A stretch of DNA of 64,000 bases from Poindextera sp036494815. Its GTDB lineage: Bacteria > Pseudomonadota > Alphaproteobacteria > Caulobacterales > Caulobacteraceae. How positions within the stretch are numbered: the first letter of the stretch is position 1; each line of letters begins with the position of its first letter. Shown in pieces: positions 29,727 through 38,360 of this stretch. The notes under the pieces are model-generated. The model worked only from the letters and a program-made list of their open reading frames with translations. It was not told the DNA's origin and searched no databases. Where the stretch lies: contig DASXNV010000064.1 in NCBI GenBank assembly GCA_036494815.1, forward strand, positions 29,146 through 93,145, in the 5' to 3' direction. A program made the translations under genes and the position numbers.

Positions 29727-30281
29727 CTAGTGGCCCGAGGGCGCAGCAGGCACGCCATAGGGGTCGGCGGCGGGCGCCGAGCCGGTGGCTGCCGCGGCCG
29801 GCGGGGCGGCCCCCGCCGCAGCCGAAGCGCCTGAGGCCGCCGGCGAGCGAATGAACTGGCCGATCAAGCCGAACAGGTCCACCGCGCCCTGGGTGTTCTG
29901 AAACTCGTCGCCCGGCTTCATATCCCCCGGCGCGCCGCCTGGCTCGATTGCCACGTGCGAGCCGCCCAACAGGCCGTCGCTGGTCACCTTGGCGGTGGAG
30001 TCGGCCGGCAGTTTTACGGTGGGATCGAGGCTGATCTTGGTCACGGCCATGAAGGTCTTGGGGTCCAGGGTGATCGACGCCACCGTACCCACCTTGACCC
30101 CCGCCACCCGCACGTCCGCGCCAGGCGCCAGGGCGCCCACCTGACCGAACCTGGCGGTCAGGTCATAGCCGCGGGCATTGGCGTGAATCGCCCCAGCGCT
30201 CAGCGCATAGACGAGAAAACCGGCCGCGGCGGCCAGCACAACCGCGCCCAGTCCGGTTTCGGCCCATTGACCTCGCGCCAT
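29727..30281 (-). CDS. mlaD: MlaD-type MCE-domain lipid-transport protein
   Basis: Inner-membrane-anchored MCE protein of the Mla-type phospholipid transport system, which helps maintain outer-membrane lipid asymmetry. The 184-residue protein has one N-terminal membrane segment (about 10-30), then an MCE domain containing GLAPGADVRVAGVKVG-like sequence (GALAPGADVRVAGVKVGTVA). A C-terminal Ala/Pro-rich tail follows. Other Mla components are not in the window. It starts 5 bases after the NDUFA12 stop. Confidence 0.88.
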   Translation of the reverse strand: MARGQWAETGLGAVVLAAAAGFLVYALSAGAIHANARGYDLTARFGQVGALAPGADVRVAGVKVGTVASITLDPKTFMAVTKISLDPTVKLPADSTAKVTSDGLLGGSHVAIEPGGAPGDMKPGDEFQNTQGAVDLFGLIGQFIRSPAASGASAAAGAAPPAAAATGSAPAADPYGVPAAPSGH

Positions 30282-30286
30282 GAGAC

Positions 30287-30682
30287 CTACTCCGGTTTCC
30301 AGGCCTGATAATCGCCGGTGGCCGCCGGCCGCTGGCCGCTCTCGGCGATGGAGCCCGGCGGCCGCCAAGCGTCAATCGTGCCGGTCAGGTTGGGAATGTG
30401 ATCCTTTTCCCATGACCGCCGCAGCAGCGGCTCGGTCGTCGGCGGCTCGTCAAAGGTGTAGCGCAGCCAGCCGTGCCATTCCGCCGGCACCTTGGAGGCT
30501 TCGGCATAGCCGTTGTAGATCACCCAGCGTCGCTTGCGGCTGTCGTAGCTGTCGGAGTTATCGCGGGCCTGATAATATTTGTTGCCGGTGTCGTCCTGAC
30601 CGACGAACTCACCGCGCCGCCACACCGTGAACTTCAGGCCTAAAGCCCCGCCGTTCCACCACGTAAAAATCGTCTTCAGCAC
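30287..30682 (-). CDS. NDUFA12-family NADH:ubiquinone oxidoreductase accessory subunit
   Basis: 131-residue homolog of the mitochondrial complex I subunit NDUFA12 (B17.2), found in alphaproteobacteria as an accessory subunit of NADH dehydrogenase. Diagnostic parts are FVGQDDTGNKYYQARD, RRWVIYNGYAEASKVPAEWH and WLRYTFDEPPT. It is the first gene of the NDUFA12-mlaD-DUF2155 operon. A function directly in complex I assembly is inferred from the family. Confidence 0.92.
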   Translation of the reverse strand: MLKTIFTWWNGGALGLKFTVWRRGEFVGQDDTGNKYYQARDNSDSYDSRKRRWVIYNGYAEASKVPAEWHGWLRYTFDEPPTTEPLLRRSWEKDHIPNLTGTIDAWRPPGSIAESGQRPAATGDYQAWKPE

Positions 30683-30796
30683 GCCGCTTGCGCTCCGCCG
30701 CGAACAGGAAAAAGCGCCCCAAGGCGCGCGCCGGGACTATAGGCGGCGCCCCGGCCATCGTCCAGCGACCTCGCTAAGGCTCCGCTCAACAGCTCA

Positions 30797-30846
30797 ACAC
30801 AAGATGTTGTGGATAGTGGTTGCTCGGCCCGCAATATCTATTGAAG
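30797..30846. promoter_or_regulatory. Pair of NrdR-box-like palindromes
   Basis: ACACAAGATGTTGTGG (30797-30812) matches the NrdR consensus ACACWATATATWGTGT at 13 of 16 positions and contains the perfect repeat CACAA/TTGTG. A second palindrome, CAATATCTATTG (30832-30843), lies with its centre about 33 bp away; NrdR boxes usually occur as pairs about 31-32 bp apart. They precede the NrdJ-like gene. TGTGGATAG in the first box also resembles a DnaA box. Confidence 0.4.
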
Positions 30847-30893
30847 ATTACCTAGCCGGCCCCTAGGCTCGCGGGGATCGGCGGAGGATCGAC

Positions 30894-33695
30894 ATGCGCT
30901 TTGAGACTCAAGCCCGGCCAAACGACGCTGCAGATTCGAGCTTTGAATCGATTTCGAAACTGGCTCTGGAGCTGCGCCACGCTGAGCGAGACGCGGGCGT
31001 GGTCGAGGTCCTGGCTCCCGCCGCCTGGACCCAGGCACGTCTCGACGCGTGGCTCGACTGGGCCGACGCCCAGCCCGCCGAACGCCCCCTGGAAGACTTC
31101 GCCGACATCGTCCCCGCCGATGATCTCAGCGCCCAGGTCCTGGACGGCGCCTTGGCCCGCTATGCCGACACCCTGGCCGCCAGGGGCGCGGCCCTGGGCG
31201 TGTTCACAGGTGTCGGCGACGCCCACCGGTTCCGCGACAACCTGCTGGAAAGCCTGATCGCCGGCCGCGCCGCGCCCGCCACGCCATCGGTGACGCCGAC
31301 CATTGAGCCGGAGGTCGTCGACCTCTCGGCGCTCGAATTCGGCGCCGCCGTGGAGCGCCATCTCGGCCTCGCCCGCCGTCAGGCCCTGCTGCGCGACGCC
31401 GCCGCCGCCCACGACGAGCGCCTGCAAGCGGTGATCGACGCAGTCACGCGCTGCGAGGGTCAGCGGGCGGCCTGCGCCGATCCCACCCTCAACGCAGCCC
31501 TGGGCCGCGCCGCCCGCCGGGCTCGCGACGCCGGGGTGTCCGACACCCTGATCCGCCGCGCCATCAGCCTGGCTCGGACCGGCGCCACCACATGGACCTC
31601 AGCCGAGGTCGAACCGATTGCCCCGGCGCCGCTGCTGCTCACCGCCCGCCGCAGCACCGCCGAAGCCGCCGAGCCCGCCGCCGCCCGCGCCGCCACTGCC
31701 GGCTGGGAGACGGGACGTGTCATCCTGTCGTTCGATCCTGCTGATGCTGAGGCGGCCGGGCGAACCGACACCGCCTGCCGCGCGGCCATCGACCTGCGCG
31801 CCTTCGACACCAGCGAAATGTTCGACATCGACCGCTTCGTCGCCGAGGTGCGCCTTTGGACCCTGGCTCTGGATCTTGAAACCTCTACTCGCCGCGCCGC
31901 CGATACCACCTGGCGGCCCCTGGGTCTGACCCTGGCCGGACTTGGCGAGCTGCTGGTGACCCGAGGCCTGTGCTTCGACGCCCCCGCCGCCCGCGCGCTG
32001 GCCGCCGAACTGTTCGCCCTCACCGCCGCCGCCAGCCTGTCAGCTTCGGCCGAGGCCGCCTTCGCGCTGGGTCCCTATCCGGCTTTCGAGCAGGACCGCG
32101 GCGCCCGCCTGGCCGCCATCTCAGCCTGCGCTAAGCGCTGCGATCGTTCTAGCCCCGTGGGCAAGGGCGCCGCCGAGCTGTTCGGCGCAGTGTTGAAATC
32201 GGCCCGCCGCACTGGACTGCGCAACGCGCAGGTTACCGCCCTCTATGCGGACGAGGAGCTGTCCCTGCGCCTTGGCGGCGTCAACCTGGGCGCCGCGCCC
32301 TGGGCTGGGCCGGTGACGGTGACCGAGATGGCCGAGGGCCAGTTGGTCCGCGTGCTGTCGCCGGCGGCCGTGCGTGGCCTGACCCGCCTGGGCGCGGATG
32401 TGGATCACGCCATCTTGCGCCTGATCGGGACCCGCGACCTGGGCGATGCGCCCGCCATCAACCGCAAAAGCCTGCAAGAGCGTGGGTTCACCGATCATGA
32501 GATCAGCGCCGTGCAGATGGGCCTGTTCGGCGCCGCCGATCTGCGCTCAGCCTTCGCTCCCGCCGTGGTCGGCGAAGGCTTCGTCCACGATGTCCTTGGC
32601 GCGTCCCGCGAGGAGCTGGACGACCCGGCCCTGGACATCCTGGCCCTGGCCGGCTTCAGCCCGGCCGAGATCGCCGAGGCCGAAGCGGCGCTCCTGGGCG
32701 GCGCTCTGACCGAGATCGATCTGACCGCCGAGGCCCGAGCCCTGATCGCCAGATCCGATCAGATCGCGCTCAGCGCCCGGTTGTCGCTGCGGGTCGCCGC
32801 CGAGCCCTTCACCTGCGCCCCAGATCTCAGCCCATTGCGCCTGGGTTGGGCGGACGAGCCGGCCACGGCCCTACGCATGCAATCGGCCGCCGCCCGCGCC
32901 GGGGTGCGCGCCGTGCGCCTGGTGCGCGATCCGGCGCCGGCCAGCGAATCCCTGGACCTGCCGGCCCTCACCGAAGAGCCGCCGCGCCGCGCCGCCATCC
33001 CGCCGCCGATTGTGTCCGAACGCATCGTGGAAAAGATCGTCGAACGCGATCGCACCCGCCGCCGCCTGCCCGACCGCCGCAAAGGCTATATCCAGAAGGC
33101 CGCCGTGGGCGGTCACAAGGTCTATCTGCACACCGGCGAATACGAGGACGGCGAGCTGGGCGAGGTATTCATCGACATGCACAAGGAAGGCGCCGCCTTC
33201 CGCTCGCTGATGAACAATTTCGCCATCGCCGTCTCCATCGGCCTGCAATATGGCGTGCCCCTGGACGAGTTCGTCGACGCTTTTGTCTTCACCAAGTTCG
33301 AGCCCGCCGGCCGGGTCACCGGCAACGACACGATCCGCTCCGCCACCTCGATCCTGGACTACATCTTCCGCGAGTTGGGGGTGTCCTATCTGGACCGCCA
33401 GGATTTGGCCAACGCCGATCCGGATGAGTTCAACGCCGATGGCCTGGGCCAGGGCAAGACGGACACCTCAGAGGACCCCCTGCCCGCCTCCAAGTTCATC
33501 TCCAAGGGATTCTCCCGCGGAGCGGCGCCGGACAACCTGGTGTTCCTGCCCACCGGCCCGCGCGCCAAGGCGGCGAGCCGTGAAGGCGGGAGCGAACACG
33601 ACGTCTGCCCGGCCTGTGGCGACCTGGCCCTGAGCCGCCACGGCGCGCGCCTGGTCTGTGAAACCTGCGGGGCGGCGCCGGAGCGGTTGGGGTAA
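30894..33695 (+). CDS. NrdJ-like (TSCPD domain) protein with degenerate catalytic region
   Basis: 933 residues, versus about 1200 for alphaproteobacterial adenosylcobalamin-dependent ribonucleotide reductases. From about residue 720 it matches NrdJ closely: RRKGYIQKAAVGGHKVYLHT, GEVFIDMHKEGAAFRSLMNN, and a C-terminal CPACG...CETCG pair. The first two-thirds is a faded version. FDIDRFVAEVRLWTLALD and RNAQVT align with NrdJ, but the NPCSE active-site region is replaced (DPADAEAAGRTDTACRAA) and the early catalytic segment is missing. The frame is intact. GGAGG precedes the ATG. It is probably non-catalytic, perhaps regulatory. Confidence 0.75.
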   Translation: MRFETQARPNDAADSSFESISKLALELRHAERDAGVVEVLAPAAWTQARLDAWLDWADAQPAERPLEDFADIVPADDLSAQVLDGALARYADTLAARGAALGVFTGVGDAHRFRDNLLESLIAGRAAPATPSVTPTIEPEVVDLSALEFGAAVERHLGLARRQALLRDAAAAHDERLQAVIDAVTRCEGQRAACADPTLNAALGRAARRARDAGVSDTLIRRAISLARTGATTWTSAEVEPIAPAPLLLTARRSTAEAAEPAAARAATAGWETGRVILSFDPADAEAAGRTDTACRAAIDLRAFDTSEMFDIDRFVAEVRLWTLALDLETSTRRAADTTWRPLGLTLAGLGELLVTRGLCFDAPAARALAAELFALTAAASLSASAEAAFALGPYPAFEQDRGARLAAISACAKRCDRSSPVGKGAAELFGAVLKSARRTGLRNAQVTALYADEELSLRLGGVNLGAAPWAGPVTVTEMAEGQLVRVLSPAAVRGLTRLGADVDHAILRLIGTRDLGDAPAINRKSLQERGFTDHEISAVQMGLFGAADLRSAFAPAVVGEGFVHDVLGASREELDDPALDILALAGFSPAEIAEAEAALLGGALTEIDLTAEARALIARSDQIALSARLSLRVAAEPFTCAPDLSPLRLGWADEPATALRMQSAAARAGVRAVRLVRDPAPASESLDLPALTEEPPRRAAIPPPIVSERIVEKIVERDRTRRRLPDRRKGYIQKAAVGGHKVYLHTGEYEDGELGEVFIDMHKEGAAFRSLMNNFAIAVSIGLQYGVPLDEFVDAFVFTKFEPAGRVTGNDTIRSATSILDYIFRELGVSYLDRQDLANADPDEFNADGLGQGKTDTSEDPLPASKFISKGFSRGAAPDNLVFLPTGPRAKAASREGGSEHDVCPACGDLALSRHGARLVCETCGAAPERLG

Positions 33696-33714
33696 GACGC
33701 CGCGCCCGCCCAGC

Positions 33715-33852
33715 CGTCGTGGCCGGCTCTATGCCGGCCAACCATGCCGTGAACGAACGGGCGAAGCCATGAGCGCGGGATTCATCCTGAAAGCCCGTCA
33801 CGTCGGCGCTTAAAGTGAACGGCATGGATCGCCGCCTTCGCGGCGATGACGG
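33715..33852. repeat. 138-bp dispersed intergenic repeat, copy 2
   Basis: Second copy of the element at 6473-6610. It shares the block CCATGCCGTGAACGAACGGG, the left GGCCGG palindrome (GGCCGGCTCTATGCCGGCC) and a right-end hairpin GATCGCCGCCTTCGCGGCGA followed by TGACGG. It lies between the NrdJ-like gene and the pentapeptide protein. Confidence 0.6.
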
Positions 33853-33965
33853 ACAAAGCCGCCTCCCCTTAACAGCCCACGAAACAAATCCCGCTACATC
33901 CCTTTGGCCTCACCCTTGCGAGCCCCATACTGAAAGCCGCATCCCTGCGCTCTGGACGTGTCGAA

Positions 33966-34451
33966 ATGAAAATCCTCGCCCTCGCGGCAGCCCTCGGCCT
34001 GCTGGCGGCGCCCGCCCTGGCTCAGAACGCCGCCCAGATCGCCAAGGTGCAGGACGGCGCCAATTGCCCGCACTGCAATCTGTTTCAGATCGACCTCTAC
34101 AACAAACAGGTGCGCGCGCGAAACTTCGCCGGCGCGCGCATGCGCCAAGGGGATTTCAGCCTCTCGGTCTTCAACAAGGGCGATTTCGACCACGCCGACC
34201 TGCGCGACATTAACGCCTACGGCGCCCTGTTCAGCGGCGCCAACCTGCGCCACGCTGACTTGACCAACGCCACCTTTGTCGGCGCCTATCTTGAGGGCGC
34301 CAACCTGAGCGGCGCGAAGCTGACCGGCGCCAACTTCTCCGGCGCCCAGATGGATCGCGCCATAGGTCTGACAGAGGCCCAACTCAGCCGCGCCTGCGGG
34401 GATGAGACCACCACCGTGCCCCGCGGCATGCATGTCCCGGCCTGCAAGTAG
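33966..34451 (+). CDS. Exported pentapeptide-repeat protein
   Basis: 161-residue protein with a clear signal peptide (ILALAAALGLLAAPALAQ) and a right-handed beta-helix of pentapeptide repeats (A[D/N]LxG pattern) from about 55 to 130, for example GANLRHADLTNATFVGAYLE. Two N-terminal cysteines (CPHC) and a C-terminal pair (Cys near 140 and 160) may form disulfides. Function unknown; such repeats serve as structural scaffolds. No immunity or Qnr-type function is implied. Confidence 0.85.
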   Translation: MKILALAAALGLLAAPALAQNAAQIAKVQDGANCPHCNLFQIDLYNKQVRARNFAGARMRQGDFSLSVFNKGDFDHADLRDINAYGALFSGANLRHADLTNATFVGAYLEGANLSGAKLTGANFSGAQMDRAIGLTEAQLSRACGDETTTVPRGMHVPACK

Positions 34452-34463
34452 GGCCGAAGCTCC

Positions 34464-35435
34464 TCAGTTCAGCGTAAACGTCGCCTCCCGCCGGCGCAGG
34501 TCCACCGAGACCTTTTGGCACTGTCTCAGCACGTCCATACCCAGCAGCAAGGCGGGCTGCTTGGTCAGTCCGAACCGGTCGAACGTGTGCAACTGTGCGA
34601 AGGCCATGGGCATGTTGCGGATCTCGAGCCCGCCGATATGGGTTTCGGCGATGTCGTCCAGCTCCACCATCATCTTGCGCCCGGACACGCTGACGATCTC
34701 GGCCTGCATTTTCGGATAGGGCGACGGCTTGCCGCCAGTCAGCAGCTTCAACAACGCTGGATTGCCCACTGACAGCTGAGAGCCTGAATCCAGCACCACA
34801 TAGACCGGCACCCCGTGGATTTCGGCGTCCACCAGGATCAGTTGGCCAAAGCGGCTTCGGCCATGGACGATGATGGTGTGGCCATCGGTCGGCTCCGGCC
34901 GGCTCGGCGAGCTGGACAGGCGCATGGCTTTGAAATCCATGACGATATGCAGATCGTGCAGGGCGTCCACGCCCAGCATTCCGGCCGCCCCCAGATTGAC
35001 CGCGCCCAAGGCCGGCGCCTCGATATGGTCAATCCTGTGATTGCCGATGACCAAATGGTCGATGATCACCGTCTTCACATCCTCGACCCCGGCGCTCTCG
35101 TGCATGGTCACGCTGGGACCGTCAGCCAGCTTCAAGGTCGCCGCCAGCTCGCGCGAGATCACTGTGCGGTCCGAACCGGTGTCGATCAGAAACTCGAACG
35201 GCCCCTGGCCATTGACCATCACCGCGATGGTCAGGCGCGAGGTCGGATCTTGAACCAGCTTTAGGCTTTGGGCCGCATCAGCGGGGTCGGTGGGTGCGGG
35301 CGTTGTGGTGGTTTCCGACGGGGCCGGCGGCGCGGGGTCGGTGGGAACGGCCGCGAAACAGATCGTCGCATAACCCGCCAACCCTAAGGCCGCGAGCGCA
35401 CCCACAACGCTTCCCAATGCGGGTCCGGATCTCAT
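34464..35435 (-). CDS. Exported retropepsin-like aspartyl protease family protein
   Basis: The ATG at 35435 gives 323 residues with a signal peptide ending CFAA, then a Pro/Thr-rich linker. Two aspartyl-protease half-domains follow, with FLIDTGSDRTVI and YVVLDSGSQLSVG. Single-chain tandem retropepsin-like proteins of this kind occur in the periplasm of Caulobacterales and relatives. Both catalytic aspartates are present, so an active enzyme is possible. The substrate is unknown. Confidence 0.82.
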   Translation of the reverse strand: MRSGPALGSVVGALAALGLAGYATICFAAVPTDPAPPAPSETTTTPAPTDPADAAQSLKLVQDPTSRLTIAVMVNGQGPFEFLIDTGSDRTVISRELAATLKLADGPSVTMHESAGVEDVKTVIIDHLVIGNHRIDHIEAPALGAVNLGAAGMLGVDALHDLHIVMDFKAMRLSSSPSRPEPTDGHTIIVHGRSRFGQLILVDAEIHGVPVYVVLDSGSQLSVGNPALLKLLTGGKPSPYPKMQAEIVSVSGRKMMVELDDIAETHIGGLEIRNMPMAFAQLHTFDRFGLTKQPALLLGMDVLRQCQKVSVDLRRREATFTLN

Positions 35436-35784
35436 TTGAACGCCCTGTTCCGCAAAGAGCAGTAGGCGCTTGTTTTGGGCGGAGGGGAAGTAATTCCTGA
35501 AGGGGGAGATGGCGCGGGAATGAGGAGCCTCGGCTCGCCGGCCAAAGACCCTGAAGGGCCGCCTCCGTACAAATACATCTGCAAGATCTGGACAAAAGAG
35601 CGGGATAGGTTTCCCGGTAGATTCGACGTCGATCCAACCCATCGTATCGTGAGGCCAATCACCTGGGCGCCTCAACAGCGAATGGCGCGCCTACGCCAAG
35701 AGCGGCGGTCGACTCCAAAACGTCATCGCGCGGTCGTATAGTCATAGTCAATCGCCGCAACTGGCTAGGCCGGGAGACGCCACC
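35436..35784. other. Intergenic region upstream of the retropepsin-like gene
   Basis: About 350 bases between divergent genes with no supported coding sequence. The first part (about 35436-35575) is partly repeated at 36315-36425. I see no clear promoter or RNA. Confidence 0.4.
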
Positions 35785-36150
35785 ATGAGCACGCAAGACA
35801 TCGCAAACGACCTCGTCGATCTCTGCAAAGCCGGGAATTTTGGTGAGAGCGGAGAAAAATATTGGTCCGACGATGTGGTTTCCGTCGAGCCCGGCGGGCC
35901 GCCCGGAATGGACCCCATTTCTCGGGGCAAAGCCGCCGCCCGCGCCAAGGGCGAGTGGTGGGCCGGGGCCCACGAGGTGCACGGCGTTGTTGTTGAAGGC
36001 CCCTATGTGAACGGCGACCAATTCATCGTCCACTTCACCATGGACGTAACCGTTCGCGAGTCCGGAAACCGGATCAAGATGGACGAAACCGCCCTTTATA
36101 CGATCAAAAATGGCAAGATCGCCGAAGAGCGGTTCTTCTACGGCGGATAG
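35785..36150 (+). CDS. NTF2-like / SnoaL-fold protein
   Basis: 121-residue single-domain protein of the NTF2-like superfamily. It opens with DIANDLVDLCKAGNFGESGEKYW, followed by VSVEPGGPPGMDPISRGKAA and a C-terminal MDVTVRESGNRIKMDETALY. No catalytic signature is obvious. Small NTF2-like proteins include isomerases, hydrolases and binding proteins, so function stays open. It stands alone between two related intergenic segments. Confidence 0.75.
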   Translation: MSTQDIANDLVDLCKAGNFGESGEKYWSDDVVSVEPGGPPGMDPISRGKAAARAKGEWWAGAHEVHGVVVEGPYVNGDQFIVHFTMDVTVRESGNRIKMDETALYTIKNGKIAEERFFYGG

Positions 36151-36276
36151 ACCCAAATGTTGCGCTGACGAAGGTCGGCGCCCCTCTTCAGGCATGATCT
36201 GCAGCCCCGAGTGAAACGCGGCCTCGACGAGGCTTGAAGTCTGAGGGGACAGGTCAACCTGCCGCCTCGAACACAT

Positions 36277-36425
36277 GGACCAGCTTCGGGCCTTGGGCCG
36301 CATCGGCGAGGTCGGATCTCATTTGAACGCCCTGCTCCGTAGGCGCAGCAGGCGCTTGCTTTAGCCGAAGGGGATGCATTTCGTTTGCGAAGAGGCGTCG
36401 GGCCAAACCGCCCCCTATAGAAAGC
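36277..36425 (-). repeat. Vestigial duplication of the retropepsin gene 5' region
   Basis: 36277-36315 is nearly identical to 35252-35290 (coding for DPADAAQSLKLVQ in the intact gene). 36314-36385 matches 35424-35500 (the start codon region and upstream, including GGATCTCATTTGAACGCCCT). The intervening signal-peptide and linker DNA is missing. It looks like a partial duplicate with an internal deletion, now non-coding. Confidence 0.6.
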
Positions 36426-36520
36426 CCTCTCGGTTCCTTCGCTTTCCTCCACCGACCTTTTGATAGCGTCGCTTGTAAAAAGCCGTGTAAGTTGATCAAC
36501 TATTGGTCGGAAGATTTCCA

Positions 36521-38323
36521 ATGGAAAGCCATCCAGACAACCCTGGCTCGTCCCGCGACGCGCTCGAAACCATGCGCCGGCTTGAGGCGATAGTCGCGTC
36601 CGCGATCGATGGGATCATCACCATCAATGACCTACAGCGCATCGTCCTATTCAATCCTGCCGCTGAAGTCATGTTCGGCCTCTCGGCCGATGAAGCCCTC
36701 GGCGAGCATATTTCTCGTTTCATTCCTGAACGCTATCGGGCAGCCCACGCCGCACACATCCATCGCTTTGCGCAAACCGGCGTCACCAACCGCAGAATGG
36801 GCGCGCTAGGGGCGATCAACGGACTACGCGCCGACGGCAAGGAATTTCCGATCGAAGCATCCATCTCACAGGTCGAGGTGGGCGGCGAGCTGCTGTCGAC
36901 GGTCATTCTGCGCGATATCACCGAACGGAAAGCATCCGAGGAAGCGCTACGGGAGAGCCGCCAGCGCATGGAGGGCATCGTGGAGTCGGCGATGGACGCC
37001 CTCATCACCGTCGACGAGCAACAGCGGATCATGCTGTTCAATCCGGCGGCGGAACGCATGTTCGGCGTCCCGTCCGCGCAGGCGGTAAGGGCGCCGATCG
37101 AACGCTTTATTCCAGAACGGTTTCGCCCGGGACACTCGGAACATATTCGTCGCTTTAAGGAAACTGGGGTCACCAACCGGCGAATGGGCGCTCTCGGCGC
37201 GATCAGCGGTTTGCGGGCAAACGGAGAGGAATTTCCTCTTGAGGCCTCGATCTCTCAGGTCGAGGTCGGCGGCTTGAAGATCGCGACGGTGATCCTGAGA
37301 GATATTACGGAGCGTCTCGCCAGCGAAGAGGCTCGCAACCTGCTCGCCCGGGAGGTCGATCATAGAGCTAAGAACGCCTTGGCCGTGGTCCAGGCTGTTG
37401 TTTCATTGACGAGGGCTCCGACAACTGAGGCGTTCGTCACGGCCGTTCGCGGGCGCGTGTCAGCGCTCGGCCGCGCCCATTCGCTACTGGCCAGGAACCG
37501 GTGGCAAGGGGGAGATCTGACCCAGATCATAACGGACGAAACAGCGCCCTATGAGAAGCCAGGGCAGATCCAAATCCGCGGCCCGTCCGTCGTCCTCGAT
37601 CCCAATGCGGTGCAGCATGTCAGCCTAATGATCCATGAGCTTGCGACAAACGCCGTCAAGTATGGCGCGCTTTCGGTGGATCAGGGCCGGGTGGATATTC
37701 GCCTGACTATATTGCCGGGGCAGCAATTGGAGCTGTGCTGGACCGAAACAGGCGGGCCGGCAGCTGGTGAGCCTGCGTCGACGGGGTTCGGCTCCACACT
37801 GGTCAGCCAGCTCGCGACGCGGCAGTTGGGCGGGTCTGTCAATATGAGCTGGCCGGTGGAAGGTCTGCGACTGGTCGCAACCCTGCCTTCGTCCGTCTAC
37901 CGACGCGATGTCGTCCCCAAACAGGCGACGGCGAAGGACGTGAAGCAGGAACTCAACGCGGCGTCTCGGGGCGCCTGCGTCCTGGTCGTTGAGGATGAAA
38001 TGCTCATCGCCATGGAATTGTGCGCCGCGCTCACGGAGTTCGGCTGGAAGATCATCGGCCCGGCGGCGACGATCGAAGAGGCCAACCGTCTCATAACCGA
38101 GACGCCCCATCTCGACGCCGCTGTCCTGGACGTCAACCTCGCCGGACACCTGGCCTATCCGGTCGCCGAACGGCTTCGCTCGCAAGGCGTGCCGTTTGTT
38201 TTCTGCACCGGCTACGAGCAACTCGACCATCATGAGCGATACGGCGACTACCCGATCGTTCGAAAACCGGTGAACCTGCGCATGCTGGACGATGAGCTTC
38301 ACCGGTTGCCGCCCGCCGCGTGA
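36521..38323 (+). CDS. PAS-PAS-HWE/HisKA_2 histidine kinase with C-terminal receiver
   Basis: 600-residue soluble hybrid kinase. Two consecutive PAS domains (about 15-140 and 145-270) are so alike that each contains TGVTNRRMGALGAI, indicating internal duplication. The kinase core has the phospho-accepting His in EVDHRAKNALAVVQAV and the ATPase N-box HELATNAVKYGALS, typical of HWE/HisKA_2 enzymes. The receiver (about 485-600) has acidic residues in VVEDEMLIAMEL, the phospho-acceptor in AAVLDVNLAG and the conserved Lys in IVRKPVN. The ATG at 36521 is preferred over an upstream TTG. The signal is unknown. Confidence 0.9.
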   Translation: MESHPDNPGSSRDALETMRRLEAIVASAIDGIITINDLQRIVLFNPAAEVMFGLSADEALGEHISRFIPERYRAAHAAHIHRFAQTGVTNRRMGALGAINGLRADGKEFPIEASISQVEVGGELLSTVILRDITERKASEEALRESRQRMEGIVESAMDALITVDEQQRIMLFNPAAERMFGVPSAQAVRAPIERFIPERFRPGHSEHIRRFKETGVTNRRMGALGAISGLRANGEEFPLEASISQVEVGGLKIATVILRDITERLASEEARNLLAREVDHRAKNALAVVQAVVSLTRAPTTEAFVTAVRGRVSALGRAHSLLARNRWQGGDLTQIITDETAPYEKPGQIQIRGPSVVLDPNAVQHVSLMIHELATNAVKYGALSVDQGRVDIRLTILPGQQLELCWTETGGPAAGEPASTGFGSTLVSQLATRQLGGSVNMSWPVEGLRLVATLPSSVYRRDVVPKQATAKDVKQELNAASRGACVLVVEDEMLIAMELCAALTEFGWKIIGPAATIEEANRLITETPHLDAAVLDVNLAGHLAYPVAERLRSQGVPFVFCTGYEQLDHHERYGDYPIVRKPVNLRMLDDELHRLPPAA

Positions 38324-38360
38324 CGGGACCGGCTGGCCGTTGAGCGGTTCGCGCCCTCTC

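Noticed and set aside
30683..30893. Possible cobalamin riboswitch before the NrdJ-like gene
   Set aside because: No B12-box-like sequence is visible; only the NrdR-like palindromes stand out.
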